Part shown: positions 1 through 9,223 of the stretch, piece after piece
Layout: the number at the start of each line of letters is the position of its first letter
Numbering within the stretch: the stretch's first letter is position 1
Source of the DNA: SAR86 cluster bacterium AG-390-O18
GTDB lineage: Bacteria; Pseudomonadota; Gammaproteobacteria; Magnimaribacterales; AG-339-G14
Length of the DNA: 64,000 bases
Reading direction: 5' to 3'
Assembly (NCBI GenBank): GCA_003279605.1
Contig: QCHF01000001.1
Coordinates: 400,075-464,074, forward strand
Position numbers and translations under genes: made by a program
The notes under the pieces: generated by a model
What the model was told of the DNA's origin: nothing
What the model saw: only the letters and a program-made list of their open reading frames with translations
The model's database searches: none

Positions 1-686
1 GAAGGAACTTCTTTAAAAAAAGAATAATTACCTCCAGTAGCTTGAGCACCGCATTCGATTATATGGCCAGCTGCAAGTGCTCCAGCAAGCTGATCGTAAT
101 CATTTCTTGACCAATTAAATTTCCATGCTGCAGGACCTATAACTACAGCGGCATCCGTGACCCTAGGGCATATGACCACATCTGCGCCATTATCTAAGGC
201 CTCTTTAATGCCCCAAGCTCCTAAATAAGCATTTGCAGTGAGTGGTTTTTTCTCGTAAGAAAAAAGATCGTTATTCTTATCAATATTTTTTAGCTTTTCT
301 CCGGAGGAAGATAGTTCATCTAGTCTAGGCATCAAATCGTCACCATCAATGTAAGCCACCTTCAAATCAAGCTTTAATTCATTGATAATATTTTCAACTT
401 CAGCTGCCATTGAAGCAGGATTTAAACCTCCTGCATTAGATACAATCTTAATTTTTTGATCATTGCAGAGTTTTGCTACATCTCTAAATTGTTTCAGAAA
501 AGTTCCTACATATCCTAGATTTTCTCCCCTTTTAATTTTCTGGTTATACAGAATAGTCATCGTCAATTCGGCAAGATAATCTCCTGTTAAAACATCGATT
601 GGTCCGCCTTCAACCATTTTTTTTGCTATGGATAGATTATCTCCATAAAATCCACTGCAATTTGCTATCTTTATTACTTCTGACAT
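1..686 (-). CDS. AtuA-like (DUF1446) acyclic terpene utilisation protein, C-terminus cut by window edge
   Basis: The frame stays open from an ATG at 686 to the window start, giving 228 codons without a stop. The start reads MSEVIKIANCSGFYGDN. Family-typical stretches follow: SNAGGLNPASMA, NAYLGAWGI, RVTDAAVVIGPAAW and IECGAQATGGNYSFF. These match the DUF1446/AtuA family, linked in Pseudomonas to catabolism of citronellol-type acyclic terpenes (geranyl-CoA branch); the exact reaction is not firmly settled. The stop codon of the upstream transporter lies directly before this ATG, so the two are probably cotranscribed. The protein would be cytoplasmic. The family call is secure; a terpene substrate in this organism is inference. 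Confidence 0.9.
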   Translation of the reverse strand, partial: MSEVIKIANCSGFYGDNLSIAKKMVEGGPIDVLTGDYLAELTMTILYNQKIKRGENLGYVGTFLKQFRDVAKLCNDQKIKIVSNAGGLNPASMAAEVENIINELKLDLKVAYIDGDDLMPRLDELSSSGEKLKNIDKNNDLFSYEKKPLTANAYLGAWGIKEALDNGADVVICPRVTDAAVVIGPAAWKFNWSRNDYDQLAGALAAGHIIECGAQATGGNYSFFKEVP

Positions 687-1568
687 TTAATTCTTAATAG
701 TTTTTTGATCGGAAATTCCTGCTAAGTAAATTCCAATTAAAAGAATAATAGCACCGAAAATCTGCTGCATTAAGAACATTTCCTGAAAAAACAGAAAACC
801 AAGAAATGCTGCCGTAAGAGGTTGTAACAATAATATTAATGAAGAAAATTGAACTCTTATTAAAGATAATCCGTAAATTATTAAACCTTGACCAGCTATC
901 TGAACAAATACAGCCTGTGACGTAACGTTCAACCATCCAAATAAAGTTGTAGGGATCATTTGAACTGATTCAAAAAAAATACTTCCTAAGAATAGAGGTA
1001 TACATCCAAATAGTGCTGAAAAAAACATTAAATCAAAAGTTTCATATTTTTCTGAAAAGATTTTTACAGAGATTAAGTATCCTGAATAAAAAATTGCTGC
1101 TATCAAAGATAATAAATCACCTCTAAAAGATTGATGCTCATTTTGTTCAAATAAAATCAAAATTACTCCTAACAAACAGCATGAACCTGCAAAATAAAAA
1201 AATAAATCTAGACTATCCTTAAAAAAGAAATAAGAAATTATGGCAACATAAATTGGTGCTGTATTTACAAAGAGTGCTGCATTTGCAACAGAGGTCTGAT
1301 TAATTGACCAATGCCATAAAGTAATGTCGCTCCCAAAAAATAAACCTGGAATAGAGAGAATTAAGATATCTTTTAAACGTAAATTAGAAAATTTCCTTCT
1401 GTAAATTCCATAAATAAATAAAATAATTGATGCAATTAAAAATCTATAAAATCCTGTCAGCGCAGGTGATAGTTCACTCGTTCTTACTAAGATAGGTACA
1501 ATTCCTATTAAAATAGCTCCTAGAGACGTGGACAAAATACCAATTTTTCTTGTTGTAAGACTCATCAT
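687..1568 (-). CDS. DMT-superfamily (EamA) permease
   Basis: This is a 293-residue, very hydrophobic protein with about ten membrane segments arranged as two EamA repeats, for example LGAILIGIVPILV near the N-terminus and FGAIILLIGIYLAGI near the C-terminus. That length and layout are usual for drug/metabolite transporters of the inner membrane. The substrate cannot be read from sequence. The start may be Met1 or Met2 (MMSLTTRK). The stop codon abuts the AtuA-like gene, suggesting a shared transcript and perhaps movement of a related metabolite, which is inference. Confidence 0.85.
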   Translation of the reverse strand: MMSLTTRKIGILSTSLGAILIGIVPILVRTSELSPALTGFYRFLIASIILFIYGIYRRKFSNLRLKDILILSIPGLFFGSDITLWHWSINQTSVANAALFVNTAPIYVAIISYFFFKDSLDLFFYFAGSCCLLGVILILFEQNEHQSFRGDLLSLIAAIFYSGYLISVKIFSEKYETFDLMFFSALFGCIPLFLGSIFFESVQMIPTTLFGWLNVTSQAVFVQIAGQGLIIYGLSLIRVQFSSLILLLQPLTAAFLGFLFFQEMFLMQQIFGAIILLIGIYLAGISDQKTIKN

Positions 1569-1586
1569 TTTTATAGGAACTATCGA

Positions 1587-1592
1587 TATACT
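1587..1592 (+). promoter_or_regulatory. Probable -10 box of xseA
   Basis: TATACT lies only 6 bases before the xseA ATG (1599), in a 30-base divergent gap. No convincing -35 box is visible. If used, transcription would start at or next to the ATG, giving a leaderless mRNA. Confidence 0.4.
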
Positions 1593-1598
1593 GTAGCA

Positions 1599-2957
1599 AT
1601 GTTAGATAAAGAGCAAAAAAATTTACCTGAGATTTTTTCTGTCTCTCAACTCAATAAAAGTGCCAAATTTTCTCTGGAAAAAAAATTTAACGACGTCTGG
1701 GTGAAAGGAGAAATTTCTGAATTTACCAATTACCGTCAATCTGGCCATTGGTACTTTACCTTAAAGGATGAGAATTCATCCATTAGTTGTGTGATGTTTA
1801 AATTTAAAAACTCCTATCTTAAAAATATTCCTGAAATTGGTGACGAGATAGTCCTCAAAGGAAAATTATCCTTATTTGAGGCTCAGGGTAGATATCAATT
1901 TATAGCAGAAAGCTTAGAGTATTCAGGTGAAGGTGACTTGTTAAAGGCTTTTGAAAACTTAAAAAATAAACTTTTAAAAGAAGGTCTCTTCGATGAATCA
2001 TTTAAAAAAGAAATACCTGAATTACCGATGCATATCGGTGTAGTAACTTCGCCATCAGGTGCGGTAATTCAAGATATTAAAAATGTATTGGAAAGAAGAG
2101 CGCCTTTATCAAGACTTACTTTAGCTCCTTCTTTGGTACAGGGAGATAAAGCAGAGAAGGAAATAATAAATGCATTAAACATGCTTCAAGAATTTAACAA
2201 GAAAGATAAATTAGATCTAATAATAATTGCGAGAGGCGGCGGCTCCCTAGAAGATCTTTGGTGCTTCAATAGCGAAAAAATTGCTAGAGAGATTTATTCT
2301 CTTGAAATTCCTGTTATAAGTGCAGTTGGTCATGAAACAGATTTTACAATTTGCGACTTAGTTTCTGACCTAAGGGCCCCAACTCCCTCTGCAGCAGCTG
2401 AAATAGCTAGCCAAGCTCACTCACAAATTATTGAAAAAATTGAGAATCTAGAAAAAGTAATTTCAATATCGGTAAAAAATTATCTAGAAAATAAAAATGA
2501 AAATTTTAGTAATGCATATAATGGATTGAAAAAAATTAATTTTAATTTAGATCAAAAGATTTTTAAAATTGATGAAAGCTTCAATAAAATTGTCTTTTTA
2601 CAAAAGGAAAGGTTTTCCTCTAAAAGATTAAACCTCATAAAAAAAAGGACCTCTTTAAGAGATAAAAATCCACTAATCAAGCTTTCAAATCAAAAAGCAA
2701 ATTTAAAAAGTAAAAAATTAATTTTTAAAAATGTATTTAATAATGCTCTTTCTAACAAAAAAATTTCTTACGATACTTTTTCATCAAAATTACATGCTTT
2801 TAGCCCCTTATCTGTTTTGTCGAGGGGGTATACTGTTTCCACCAAAAATGATGAGCTCTTGGATAACTCAAAGTTAACTGAGGGAGATGAAATTCTCACT
2901 AGAACTCAACGAAGTCTCGTATCTTCAAAAATAACCAAAATAGATGAAATTAAATAA
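1599..2957 (+). CDS. xseA: Exodeoxyribonuclease VII large subunit
   Basis: XseA is the catalytic large subunit of exonuclease VII, which degrades single-stranded DNA to short oligonucleotides. The 452-residue length is normal. An N-terminal OB-fold nucleic-acid-binding domain (about residues 10-110) is followed by the catalytic domain with GVVTSPSGAVIQDI, RGGGSLEDLW and AVGHETDFT...DLRAPTPSAAAE. A lysine-rich coiled-coil region follows, and a C-terminal VLSRGYT motif. The 3' end overlaps the next gene by 14 bases, implying translational coupling. The small subunit xseB is not in this window. Confidence 0.96.
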   Translation: MLDKEQKNLPEIFSVSQLNKSAKFSLEKKFNDVWVKGEISEFTNYRQSGHWYFTLKDENSSISCVMFKFKNSYLKNIPEIGDEIVLKGKLSLFEAQGRYQFIAESLEYSGEGDLLKAFENLKNKLLKEGLFDESFKKEIPELPMHIGVVTSPSGAVIQDIKNVLERRAPLSRLTLAPSLVQGDKAEKEIINALNMLQEFNKKDKLDLIIIARGGGSLEDLWCFNSEKIAREIYSLEIPVISAVGHETDFTICDLVSDLRAPTPSAAAEIASQAHSQIIEKIENLEKVISISVKNYLENKNENFSNAYNGLKKINFNLDQKIFKIDESFNKIVFLQKERFSSKRLNLIKKRTSLRDKNPLIKLSNQKANLKSKKLIFKNVFNNALSNKKISYDTFSSKLHAFSPLSVLSRGYTVSTKNDELLDNSKLTEGDEILTRTQRSLVSSKITKIDEIK

Positions 2958-3738
2958 TTTTTTAATATTTTTTTGTCTTATATTTTTATTTGGTTGTACA
3001 AACTTCAAATTTGCAGAAGATAAACCATGTTCATTTCCAAAGGAAAAACTTGAAAAAGGAGGACTTTTAAATAGATTAATTAATACAGAAAATCTAGACG
3101 GTTCTTATAAAAAATATATTTGCAAAGACTTCGCTGGTCATCGACTTGTATACCCTATTTCTTATTCTTCAAAAATGAAATTTACAATTCTAGGAGAGAC
3201 CGTATTTCTTTCTAAAAAAGAATTCAGAGAATCTAGAATTAGAATTAATGATAATAAGTTCAACCAAATCTCTAAAGAAAATCTAACAAGAATTAAGACT
3301 GAAAGAGAAATTTACAGAAGCAAAATTACTTCATTATCAGTAAAAAAATATCAGGATATTAAGTTTAATTTTCCAGCTAAAGGAATTATTTCCAGTGAGT
3401 ATGGTGTAAAGCGTTATATAAATGGATCTCCTAGAAATCCCCACTTGGGACTTGATATAGCGGCAGAAACAGGAACATCCGTAGTTGCTCCAGAAAATGG
3501 TAAGGTTATTTTTGTTGGTGAATTTTTTTATAGAGGCAACCTAATTATAATTGATCATGGTAATGGTATTATTTCAACCTACTCTCATCTAGACGAAACT
3601 TTTGTTTCTGAAGGAGATAATGTTCTTAAAAATTCTAAAATTGCTTCAGTTGGTTCTTCTGGAAGAGTTACAGGACCTCATCTTCACTTTGAAGTTATTT
3701 TATTAGGAACAAAAGTAAATCCAATGCTGTTTCTTTAA
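2944..3738 (+). CDS. M23-family metallopeptidase lipoprotein (NlpD/EnvC-like)
   Basis: The 264-residue protein starts with a signal peptide ending in a lipobox (LFGC, Cys18), so it should be membrane-anchored in the envelope. The C-terminal third is a peptidase M23 (LytM) domain with complete zinc and catalytic residues: HLGLD (His167, Asp171), YSHLD (His215) and HLHFE (His246, His248). It is therefore likely an active peptidoglycan endopeptidase rather than an amidase activator with a degenerate site. No LysM domain is visible. It overlaps xseA by 14 bases upstream and the convergent thioredoxin-like gene by 4 bases downstream. Confidence 0.88.
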   Translation: MKLNNFLIFFCLIFLFGCTNFKFAEDKPCSFPKEKLEKGGLLNRLINTENLDGSYKKYICKDFAGHRLVYPISYSSKMKFTILGETVFLSKKEFRESRIRINDNKFNQISKENLTRIKTEREIYRSKITSLSVKKYQDIKFNFPAKGIISSEYGVKRYINGSPRNPHLGLDIAAETGTSVVAPENGKVIFVGEFFYRGNLIIIDHGNGIISTYSHLDETFVSEGDNVLKNSKIASVGSSGRVTGPHLHFEVILLGTKVNPMLFL

Positions 3739-4175
3739 AGAGATAACAGTTTAATAATTTCTTCTTCTGTTTGCGGTCCAACCAACGTATGTTCCAATTC
3801 TCCTTTTTTATTAATAATAAATGTAACAGGAAGATTTTCAGGAATGATCCAATCATAAATAACAGAGGGATCTGTTAATAAAGAGTCCACTTGTACATTA
3901 AATTTTTCTAACTGTTGTTTTAATTCCTCTCCTTCCAACAAATCAAAGTTGATTAAAAAAACTTTTAAATCTTTAGAGAAATTAGACTGAAGATTATTCA
4001 ATTCAGGAATTTCTTTTATACAAGGAGGACACCAATCTGCCCAATAGTTAAAAACTATCCATTTGCCTTTTAAATCATCGAGATAAACTCCTTTTCCTTC
4101 AAAAACATTGAGGTCAGGCTTTGAGCAAGAAATCAGAAGGAAAATTATTAAAAAATTAATAAAAATAGACTTCAT
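3735..4175 (-). CDS. TlpA-like thioredoxin-fold lipoprotein
   Basis: This is a 146-residue exported thiol oxidoreductase. A signal peptide ends in LISC (lipobox Cys17), predicting a lipid anchor facing the periplasm. The thioredoxin-fold active site is WADWCPPC (Cys49, Cys52), and the cis-Pro region appears as NLPVTFII. TlpA/ResA-type proteins reduce periplasmic disulfides, often for cytochrome c maturation. A separate CcmG is encoded at 50961, so this one probably has another substrate. It is divergent from sppA across a 23-base gap and overlaps the M23 gene stop by 4 bases. Confidence 0.88.
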   Translation of the reverse strand: MKSIFINFLIIFLLISCSKPDLNVFEGKGVYLDDLKGKWIVFNYWADWCPPCIKEIPELNNLQSNFSKDLKVFLINFDLLEGEELKQQLEKFNVQVDSLLTDPSVIYDWIIPENLPVTFIINKKGELEHTLVGPQTEEEIIKLLSL

Positions 4176-4183
4176 AATCTTTA

Positions 4184-4189
4184 TATAAT
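4184..4189 (+). promoter_or_regulatory. Probable -10 box of sppA
   Basis: A perfect TATAAT sits 9 bases before the sppA ATG at 4199 in a 23-base divergent gap. The -35 region is weak. This spacing predicts a start point within a few bases of the ATG, so the message may be nearly leaderless. Confidence 0.5.
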
Positions 4190-4198
4190 ACTTCCTAA

Positions 4199-5926
4199 AT
4201 GAGCTTCTTAAAAAAATTTTTCAACTTCGTTGATATAACCAGAAAAGTTATTTTGAATCTATTTTTCATATTGGCTTTGTTGTTTATTGCAATCACTTTT
4301 TTGGTTAGTGACGTTAAAGAAGATCTTGGTCCAGTAATAACCTTTGCTCCAAATAAAATAAACGAAACAACAAATTTAAATATTTCTTTTTTTGAAAGGG
4401 AAACTTATGAGCTGAATTTGTTTGAAATAATTTCAGCTATTGAAACAGCAGGTTCAGAAAAAGAAGTAGAAATGCTTTTTATGGATTTAACCTATTTGGA
4501 TATTTCTTTCACTGGCATTTTAGAAATAGGAAAAGCTTTAGAAGATTTCAAGAGTCAAGGCAAAAAAGTAATCGCCTATTCTGATTTTTACGACAAGAAA
4601 AACTATCTTTTGGCTTCTTATGCTGATTCTATTTTATTGAATCAAAATGGTCTGGTTCTTTTAGATGGATTTTCTTCACAAAAACCTTTTATTAGACAAT
4701 TATTAGAAAAACTAAATATTGGCGTATCTACTTTTGTTTCTGGAAAATATAAATCAGCATTAGATACTTTTACTCGAGATAATTTATCCGAGGAAGATAA
4801 ACTCCAAACCTCTTCTTATATTTCTGAAGTATGGGATTTTTGGAAAGAAATAATTACAAAAAATAGAAATAAAATTTCAGATTCAGAAATAGACTATTAC
4901 GTAAATAATCTTGGCAAATTAACGGAAGAATTTGATGGAGACACTGCAAAGCTAGCTAAAAGAAAAGGTCTGATTGACAATTTAATTGTGAGAACGAATT
5001 TAAATAATTATCTTTCTTCTTTTGTTGGAGAAAAAAAAATATCTCTCAACGATAACCTAGCTCTCTTAAAGAAAGAAAATTCTTCAGAAAACAAATTAGC
5101 TGTTCTAGTAGCCTCTGGAGAAATTATTGATGGAGAATATGTGGAAGGTGCTATCTCTAGTGAAAATTTTTTAAAAATTCTTAATAAAATTGATAAAGAT
5201 AACTCCATTAAAGGTTTATTTCTCAGGATAAATTCTCCAGGAGGAAGTGGTTTTGCTTCAGAAATAATTAGACAAAGATTAAAACTTCTCAATAAAAATA
5301 TTCCAATAGTAATTTCAATGGGAGACATTGCTGCATCTGGAGGTTATTGGATTTCTATGAATCAAAATACAATAATTGCTAACCCTTTTACTCTTACTGG
5401 GTCCATAGGCGTTTGGGCAGCCTTACCTAATTTTAAAAATTCTTTTGAAAAGGTTGGAATACTCTTTGATAAGGTTTCTACCAATGAATTAAATTTTTCG
5501 TTGATAGAACCTCCCAATGATAACTTATCTTCATTTATGCAAAGTTATGTTGATGGTTCTTATAATAAATTTATTAAGCTTGTCTCAAAAAACCGGCAGT
5601 TAACCATCGATAATACTGAAAAAATTGCTCAAGGAAGGATTTGGTCTGGTAAATCAGCTTTTCAAAATAATCTTGTTGACTCTCTTGGGGTATTTCAAGA
5701 TGGTATTAAATTACTTCAAGAGGAGTCAGGAATTTCGGATTTCAAAATAAAATATATATCCACCTCTCCTGGAATAATTGAAGACTTATTTGCATCTTTT
5801 AATTCTTTTTTAAATTCAACTTATGGTTTTTTAGGTTTTATAGAATCAATGGATATTCAAAGACTAGTCAATAAGAAAAAAATTGAAATAAGCTTAATTT
5901 GTTTGATTTGTCCTGAATTGAGATAG
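4199..5926 (+). CDS. sppA: Signal peptide peptidase SppA, 67K type
   Basis: SppA is a membrane-bound serine protease that degrades signal peptides left after protein export. The 575 residues form the tandem two-domain (67K) type. One N-terminal membrane anchor spans about residues 17-36. The Ser/Lys dyad is split between domains as in E. coli: Lys185 in GKYKSA and Ser380 in AASGGYW. The second domain also shows NSPGGSG and TGSIGVW. The C-terminus ends in LICLICPELR, which is slightly unusual. The gene stands alone between the divergent TlpA-like gene and convergent hda. Confidence 0.95.
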   Translation: MSFLKKFFNFVDITRKVILNLFFILALLFIAITFLVSDVKEDLGPVITFAPNKINETTNLNISFFERETYELNLFEIISAIETAGSEKEVEMLFMDLTYLDISFTGILEIGKALEDFKSQGKKVIAYSDFYDKKNYLLASYADSILLNQNGLVLLDGFSSQKPFIRQLLEKLNIGVSTFVSGKYKSALDTFTRDNLSEEDKLQTSSYISEVWDFWKEIITKNRNKISDSEIDYYVNNLGKLTEEFDGDTAKLAKRKGLIDNLIVRTNLNNYLSSFVGEKKISLNDNLALLKKENSSENKLAVLVASGEIIDGEYVEGAISSENFLKILNKIDKDNSIKGLFLRINSPGGSGFASEIIRQRLKLLNKNIPIVISMGDIAASGGYWISMNQNTIIANPFTLTGSIGVWAALPNFKNSFEKVGILFDKVSTNELNFSLIEPPNDNLSSFMQSYVDGSYNKFIKLVSKNRQLTIDNTEKIAQGRIWSGKSAFQNNLVDSLGVFQDGIKLLQEESGISDFKIKYISTSPGIIEDLFASFNSFLNSTYGFLGFIESMDIQRLVNKKKIEISLICLICPELR

Positions 5927-5929
5927 CTT

Positions 5930-6589
5930 TCAAATAATTTTCTTTATTAAATTTATTGAAATAGATTTTTTTTCTTGATGGGAAATTTCATCAAGTCTTT
6001 CTGCCAAAATTAACAAGCTATTTAAATCTCGAGAATGATGCGTAAATATATATTTCATTTCTTTATCATTGATTTCTAAGCCTCTTTGTTGCAATTCAAA
6101 GTTAATTAAATTCATTTTTTCTTCATCAGTAGGATTCAAAATCTCTAGTGGCAAAACGGTATTTAGCCGTGATTCAAGATCTGCCAATTTAATATCTAAA
6201 TTTTTAATGAAATCATTACTAGAAAATAAGATTTTTGTATTTTGATTTAAACAATAATTAAAACCATTAAATAAAAAAATCTCTGATTCTTGGTTTAAAG
6301 TGTCTCTTGATAAATTTTTTATAAATACTATTGGATTTTTAAAGTCTTGTGGATTTAAAACCTTTTCGTCAAGATCGATTATTTTGGATTGTGCTTCATG
6401 GGAATTTAAGGAAGCATGAAACAAATAATTTCTAATAAAATCTTCTTTAATATTCAATAACAAAAAGTTTTCATCATTATTAAAAAATAACTCTATTTCA
6501 GAGATCATTTTTTTAAAAAATGAGAAGTTTTTTAATTGATCCAATGATCTCTCTTTGGGTAAGAAGATATCTAAAACTTTTTGATTCAT
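5930..6589 (-). CDS. hda: Hda-like DnaA regulatory inactivator
   Basis: This 219-residue protein resembles DnaA domain III and matches Hda, which with the sliding clamp stimulates ATP hydrolysis by DnaA and limits re-initiation. The N-terminus (MNQKVLDIFLP) resembles the clamp-binding end of Hda. DLESRLNTVLPLEI matches the arginine-finger and sensor region, and HHSRDLNSLLILAERLD matches the C-terminal Hda segment. No intact Walker A motif is visible near the N-terminus, so nucleotide binding may be weakened. It follows the CDP-alcohol phosphatidyltransferase and DUF2066 genes, a common gammaproteobacterial order. Confidence 0.85.
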   Translation of the reverse strand: MNQKVLDIFLPKERSLDQLKNFSFFKKMISEIELFFNNDENFLLLNIKEDFIRNYLFHASLNSHEAQSKIIDLDEKVLNPQDFKNPIVFIKNLSRDTLNQESEIFLFNGFNYCLNQNTKILFSSNDFIKNLDIKLADLESRLNTVLPLEILNPTDEEKMNLINFELQQRGLEINDKEMKYIFTHHSRDLNSLLILAERLDEISHQEKKSISINLIKKII

Positions 6590-7140
6590 TAAAAAAATAT
6601 TTGAGAAATCACTTTTCTGCCTGGATAGTTTAAATATTCTATGGCGCTATAAAGAGAAGTTATTAAAAGCGCTACCATCAAAAAGTTTAAAAAAACTAAA
6701 GGAACAAAACCAAACGAAACATCAATAATTACAAACCCAAGGTAAGTCATCAAAACAAAACTATTAAATTTTCCAGAAAAATATGGCTTTATTTCATAAT
6801 AATCAAGCAGAAGAGAAGATAAAATAACTCCAACGATAATAAACAAATCTCTACTCAGCAGAAACATGGTTAAATAAATATTTATTTCTCCAACCAAGGA
6901 AAGAGATATAAGAGTAGCAATGACAAGAACTTTATCTGAAATAGGATCAAATATTTTGCCAAATCTACTTTCCCAAGAATACTTTCTTGCAAGATATCCA
7001 TCTAAAAAATCAGAAATCCCTGCTAGAAAAAAGAAGAAAATAGTAAGTTGATAATTTTCTTCTAATATACTTATTACAATTGGATAGACCAAAAAAAAAC
7101 GAAAAACGGTTAAGAAATTTGGTATTGAAGAAATAATCAT
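6589..7140 (-). CDS. pgsA: CDP-alcohol phosphatidyltransferase (PgsA-like)
   Basis: An inner-membrane enzyme of 183 residues carrying the family signature as DFLDGYLAR followed by GKIFDPISDKV, which supplies the metal- and CDP-binding aspartates. About five hydrophobic segments are present. The length and motif spacing fit CDP-diacylglycerol-glycerol-3-phosphate 3-phosphatidyltransferase, the phosphatidylglycerol-phosphate synthase step; another CDP-alcohol substrate cannot be excluded. It abuts DUF2066 upstream, with a one-base overlap, and shares one base with hda downstream, so the three genes should be translated from one message. Confidence 0.85.
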   Translation of the reverse strand: MIISSIPNFLTVFRFFLVYPIVISILEENYQLTIFFFFLAGISDFLDGYLARKYSWESRFGKIFDPISDKVLVIATLISLSLVGEINIYLTMFLLSRDLFIIVGVILSSLLLDYYEIKPYFSGKFNSFVLMTYLGFVIIDVSFGFVPLVFLNFLMVALLITSLYSAIEYLNYPGRKVISQIFF

Positions 7141-8135
7141 TATTCACCTAAGGCTAAAAAAACTTTATCTTTTTCTTTATTTATCAAAATTAAATTTTCA
7201 ATTCCGCCAAAGTAATTTAAAAGATTTCTTTCCTCTGATAACAGATTGAAACTATAAGTAGCTGAATTATTTCTCAATGACATTAATCTCAGATTATTAA
7301 TAAATAAGATATTTTTTAATATATTTTCAAATTCTTTGTGTTCGGAAAACTTTTTTAACCCTCTTATTTCCAAATAGTAAGGAAGATTGGAATCTGAGGC
7401 TGATCTAAGTCTTTGGTTACTAAACAAGTTATCAATTAAAATATTTATTCCAACTGTTGGCTTATACTTAGATTCAAGATCTAATTTAGAAAATTTCTTC
7501 TCAATCTCTTCTGGAAGAAAACACCATTCACTAAAACTTGAAATCTCACAAAAAAACCATCCGTCGGAAGGATAACGATCATTAAAAATCGTTAAATTTT
7601 CTAAATTAGAATCATTTTCAAAACTAAACAAACTAATATCTTTAGAGTCTAAAATAGGATAAATAATTGTTATGCCCCTCTCATTAGCAACTCTATCAAA
7701 TTCTTTTTTTACAAACTTACATTTCTGCTCTAAAGATTTAGCTGCTTGAAGAGATGAGTAATCTGATTTACACAAAACCCAAGCTGCAACTTTAGGATTT
7801 TTTAGAAAAGAAATTCCAAGATTAATCTCTAGCAGCTTTTCTTGGAGTGCTTTTAAATCAATCATAACCTCAAGAGCCTCCTCATCATTAAATTTGATAA
7901 ATTTGTACTGTTTAACATAATTGTCAGGATTTAATTTTTTTAATTTTTTTTGATTAAGATTAAAATCTCTTTGGCTGCCCAAAACTTTCAGTATTGACTG
8001 GTTTAAAGCCTTTTGAAGTAATTCAGAAACGTCTTCATCATTACCCTGAACAATTGTAGAGTAATCCTCGCTAAATAAATTTAAAGCAGGAAAAATAAGT
8101 GAGATAAAAAAAATAACTTTAATAATTTTTAGCAT
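7140..8135 (-). CDS. DUF2066 domain protein
   Basis: This 331-residue protein has an N-terminal signal peptide (KVIFFISLIFPALNLFSEDY) and should be periplasmic. The N-terminal half, with a segment beginning around SELLQKALNQSILKVLG, matches the DUF2066 family found divergent from purM in many gammaproteobacteria. Its function is unknown. No catalytic motif is evident. It heads the three-gene minus-strand operon DUF2066-pgsA-hda. Confidence 0.75.
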   Translation of the reverse strand: MLKIIKVIFFISLIFPALNLFSEDYSTIVQGNDEDVSELLQKALNQSILKVLGSQRDFNLNQKKLKKLNPDNYVKQYKFIKFNDEEALEVMIDLKALQEKLLEINLGISFLKNPKVAAWVLCKSDYSSLQAAKSLEQKCKFVKKEFDRVANERGITIIYPILDSKDISLFSFENDSNLENLTIFNDRYPSDGWFFCEISSFSEWCFLPEEIEKKFSKLDLESKYKPTVGINILIDNLFSNQRLRSASDSNLPYYLEIRGLKKFSEHKEFENILKNILFINNLRLMSLRNNSATYSFNLLSEERNLLNYFGGIENLILINKEKDKVFLALGE

Positions 8136-8145
8136 TAAAAATGAT

Positions 8146-8151
8146 TATAAT
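8146..8151 (+). promoter_or_regulatory. Probable -10 box of purM
   Basis: TATAAT is centred about 37 bases before the purM start, in the 50-base gap to the divergent DUF2066 gene. The -35 region is not well conserved. No PurR-like palindrome is visible. Confidence 0.45.
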
Positions 8152-8185
8152 ATGTTTTTTTAATAGAACTTAAATTCAAATTCCT

Positions 8186-9223
8186 TTGTCTAGATCAAAC
8201 AAAACTTCCTATGCTTCTTCTGGAGTAAGCATAAAACGAGGTGATCAATTAGTTGATATCATCAAACCTTTGGCAAAGACGACCTTTAGAAAAGAAATTA
8301 TTGGCTCTATTGGAGGTTTTGCAGCTGCCTCTGTTCTTCCTAAAAAATATAAAAATCCTGTTTTGATAAGCTGTACTGATGGAGTAGGCACAAAAATTGA
8401 AATTGCTGACGCTTTGAAAATTTATAATTCCATAGGTATCGATTTAGTTGCAATGTGTGTAAATGATTTGATTACTTTACAAGCTGAACCCCTTTTTTTT
8501 CTAGATTACCTTGTTACAGATAAAATAAATCTTAAGATCTCAAAAGATATAATTAAGGGAATAACAAAAGGCTGTAGAGATTCCCACTGTTCTTTAATTG
8601 GAGGAGAGACAGCAGAACACCCAAATGCTTTTCCTAAAGGTAAGTTTGACTTAGCAGGCTTTTGTGTTGGAGTATTAGAAAAAGACTCAAAGAAGCTAAG
8701 TAATCAAGTAAAAAAAGATGATGTTTTGATAGGTTTAAAATCTAATGGATTACATTCAAATGGCTTTTCTTTAATTAGAAAACTTATTGAAAAAAAGGAG
8801 ATTAAATTGAATCAAAAATTTAAAGGGTCAACTCTTGGAAAAGCTCTACTAAAACCCACAAAAATTTATGTAAATGAAATTTTATCCTTAAAGAAAAAGA
8901 TTAAATTAAATGCCTTGAGTCATATTACTGGAGGCGGGCTTACAGGAAATCTTGAAAGAATAATTCCAAATAATCTATCTGCACATATATCATTTGGATC
9001 AAAATATCCCTTTAATAATGATCTTTTTAATTTAATCGAGTCAAAATCAAGTCTATCTAAAAGTGAAATGCTATCTACATTTAACTGTGGTATTGGCATG
9101 ATACTTTCTATTAGTAAAAGTGATTTAGCACAATGTAAGAATCATTTAAAAAAATTAAAAATGCCACACTTTGAATTAGGTTTTATAGGTTCACAGAAAT
9201 CTAATAAAAAAATCATTTTTTGA
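8186..9223 (+). CDS. purM: Phosphoribosylformylglycinamidine cyclo-ligase (AIR synthetase)
   Basis: PurM closes the imidazole ring to form 5-aminoimidazole ribonucleotide in purine synthesis. The 345-residue length is normal. Diagnostic stretches include SYASSGVSI at the N-terminus, IGGFAA, SCTDGVGTKIEIA (nucleotide-binding loop), IGGETAEHPN and LHSNGFSL. The start is a TTG codon: an in-frame TAA lies 15 bases upstream and no ATG or GTG lies between, while the alignment needs this N-terminus. purN begins on the base after the stop, so the two genes are coupled. Confidence 0.95.
   Translation: MSRSNKTSYASSGVSIKRGDQLVDIIKPLAKTTFRKEIIGSIGGFAAASVLPKKYKNPVLISCTDGVGTKIEIADALKIYNSIGIDLVAMCVNDLITLQAEPLFFLDYLVTDKINLKISKDIIKGITKGCRDSHCSLIGGETAEHPNAFPKGKFDLAGFCVGVLEKDSKKLSNQVKKDDVLIGLKSNGLHSNGFSLIRKLIEKKEIKLNQKFKGSTLGKALLKPTKIYVNEILSLKKKIKLNALSHITGGGLTGNLERIIPNNLSAHISFGSKYPFNNDLFNLIESKSSLSKSEMLSTFNCGIGMILSISKSDLAQCKNHLKKLKMPHFELGFIGSQKSNKKIIF

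Noticed and set aside
4269-5328. Minus-strand reading frame inside sppA (and similar frames inside smc, metY and the crotonase gene)
   Set aside because: They lie opposite strongly conserved genes and encode no recognisable domain; they are shadows.
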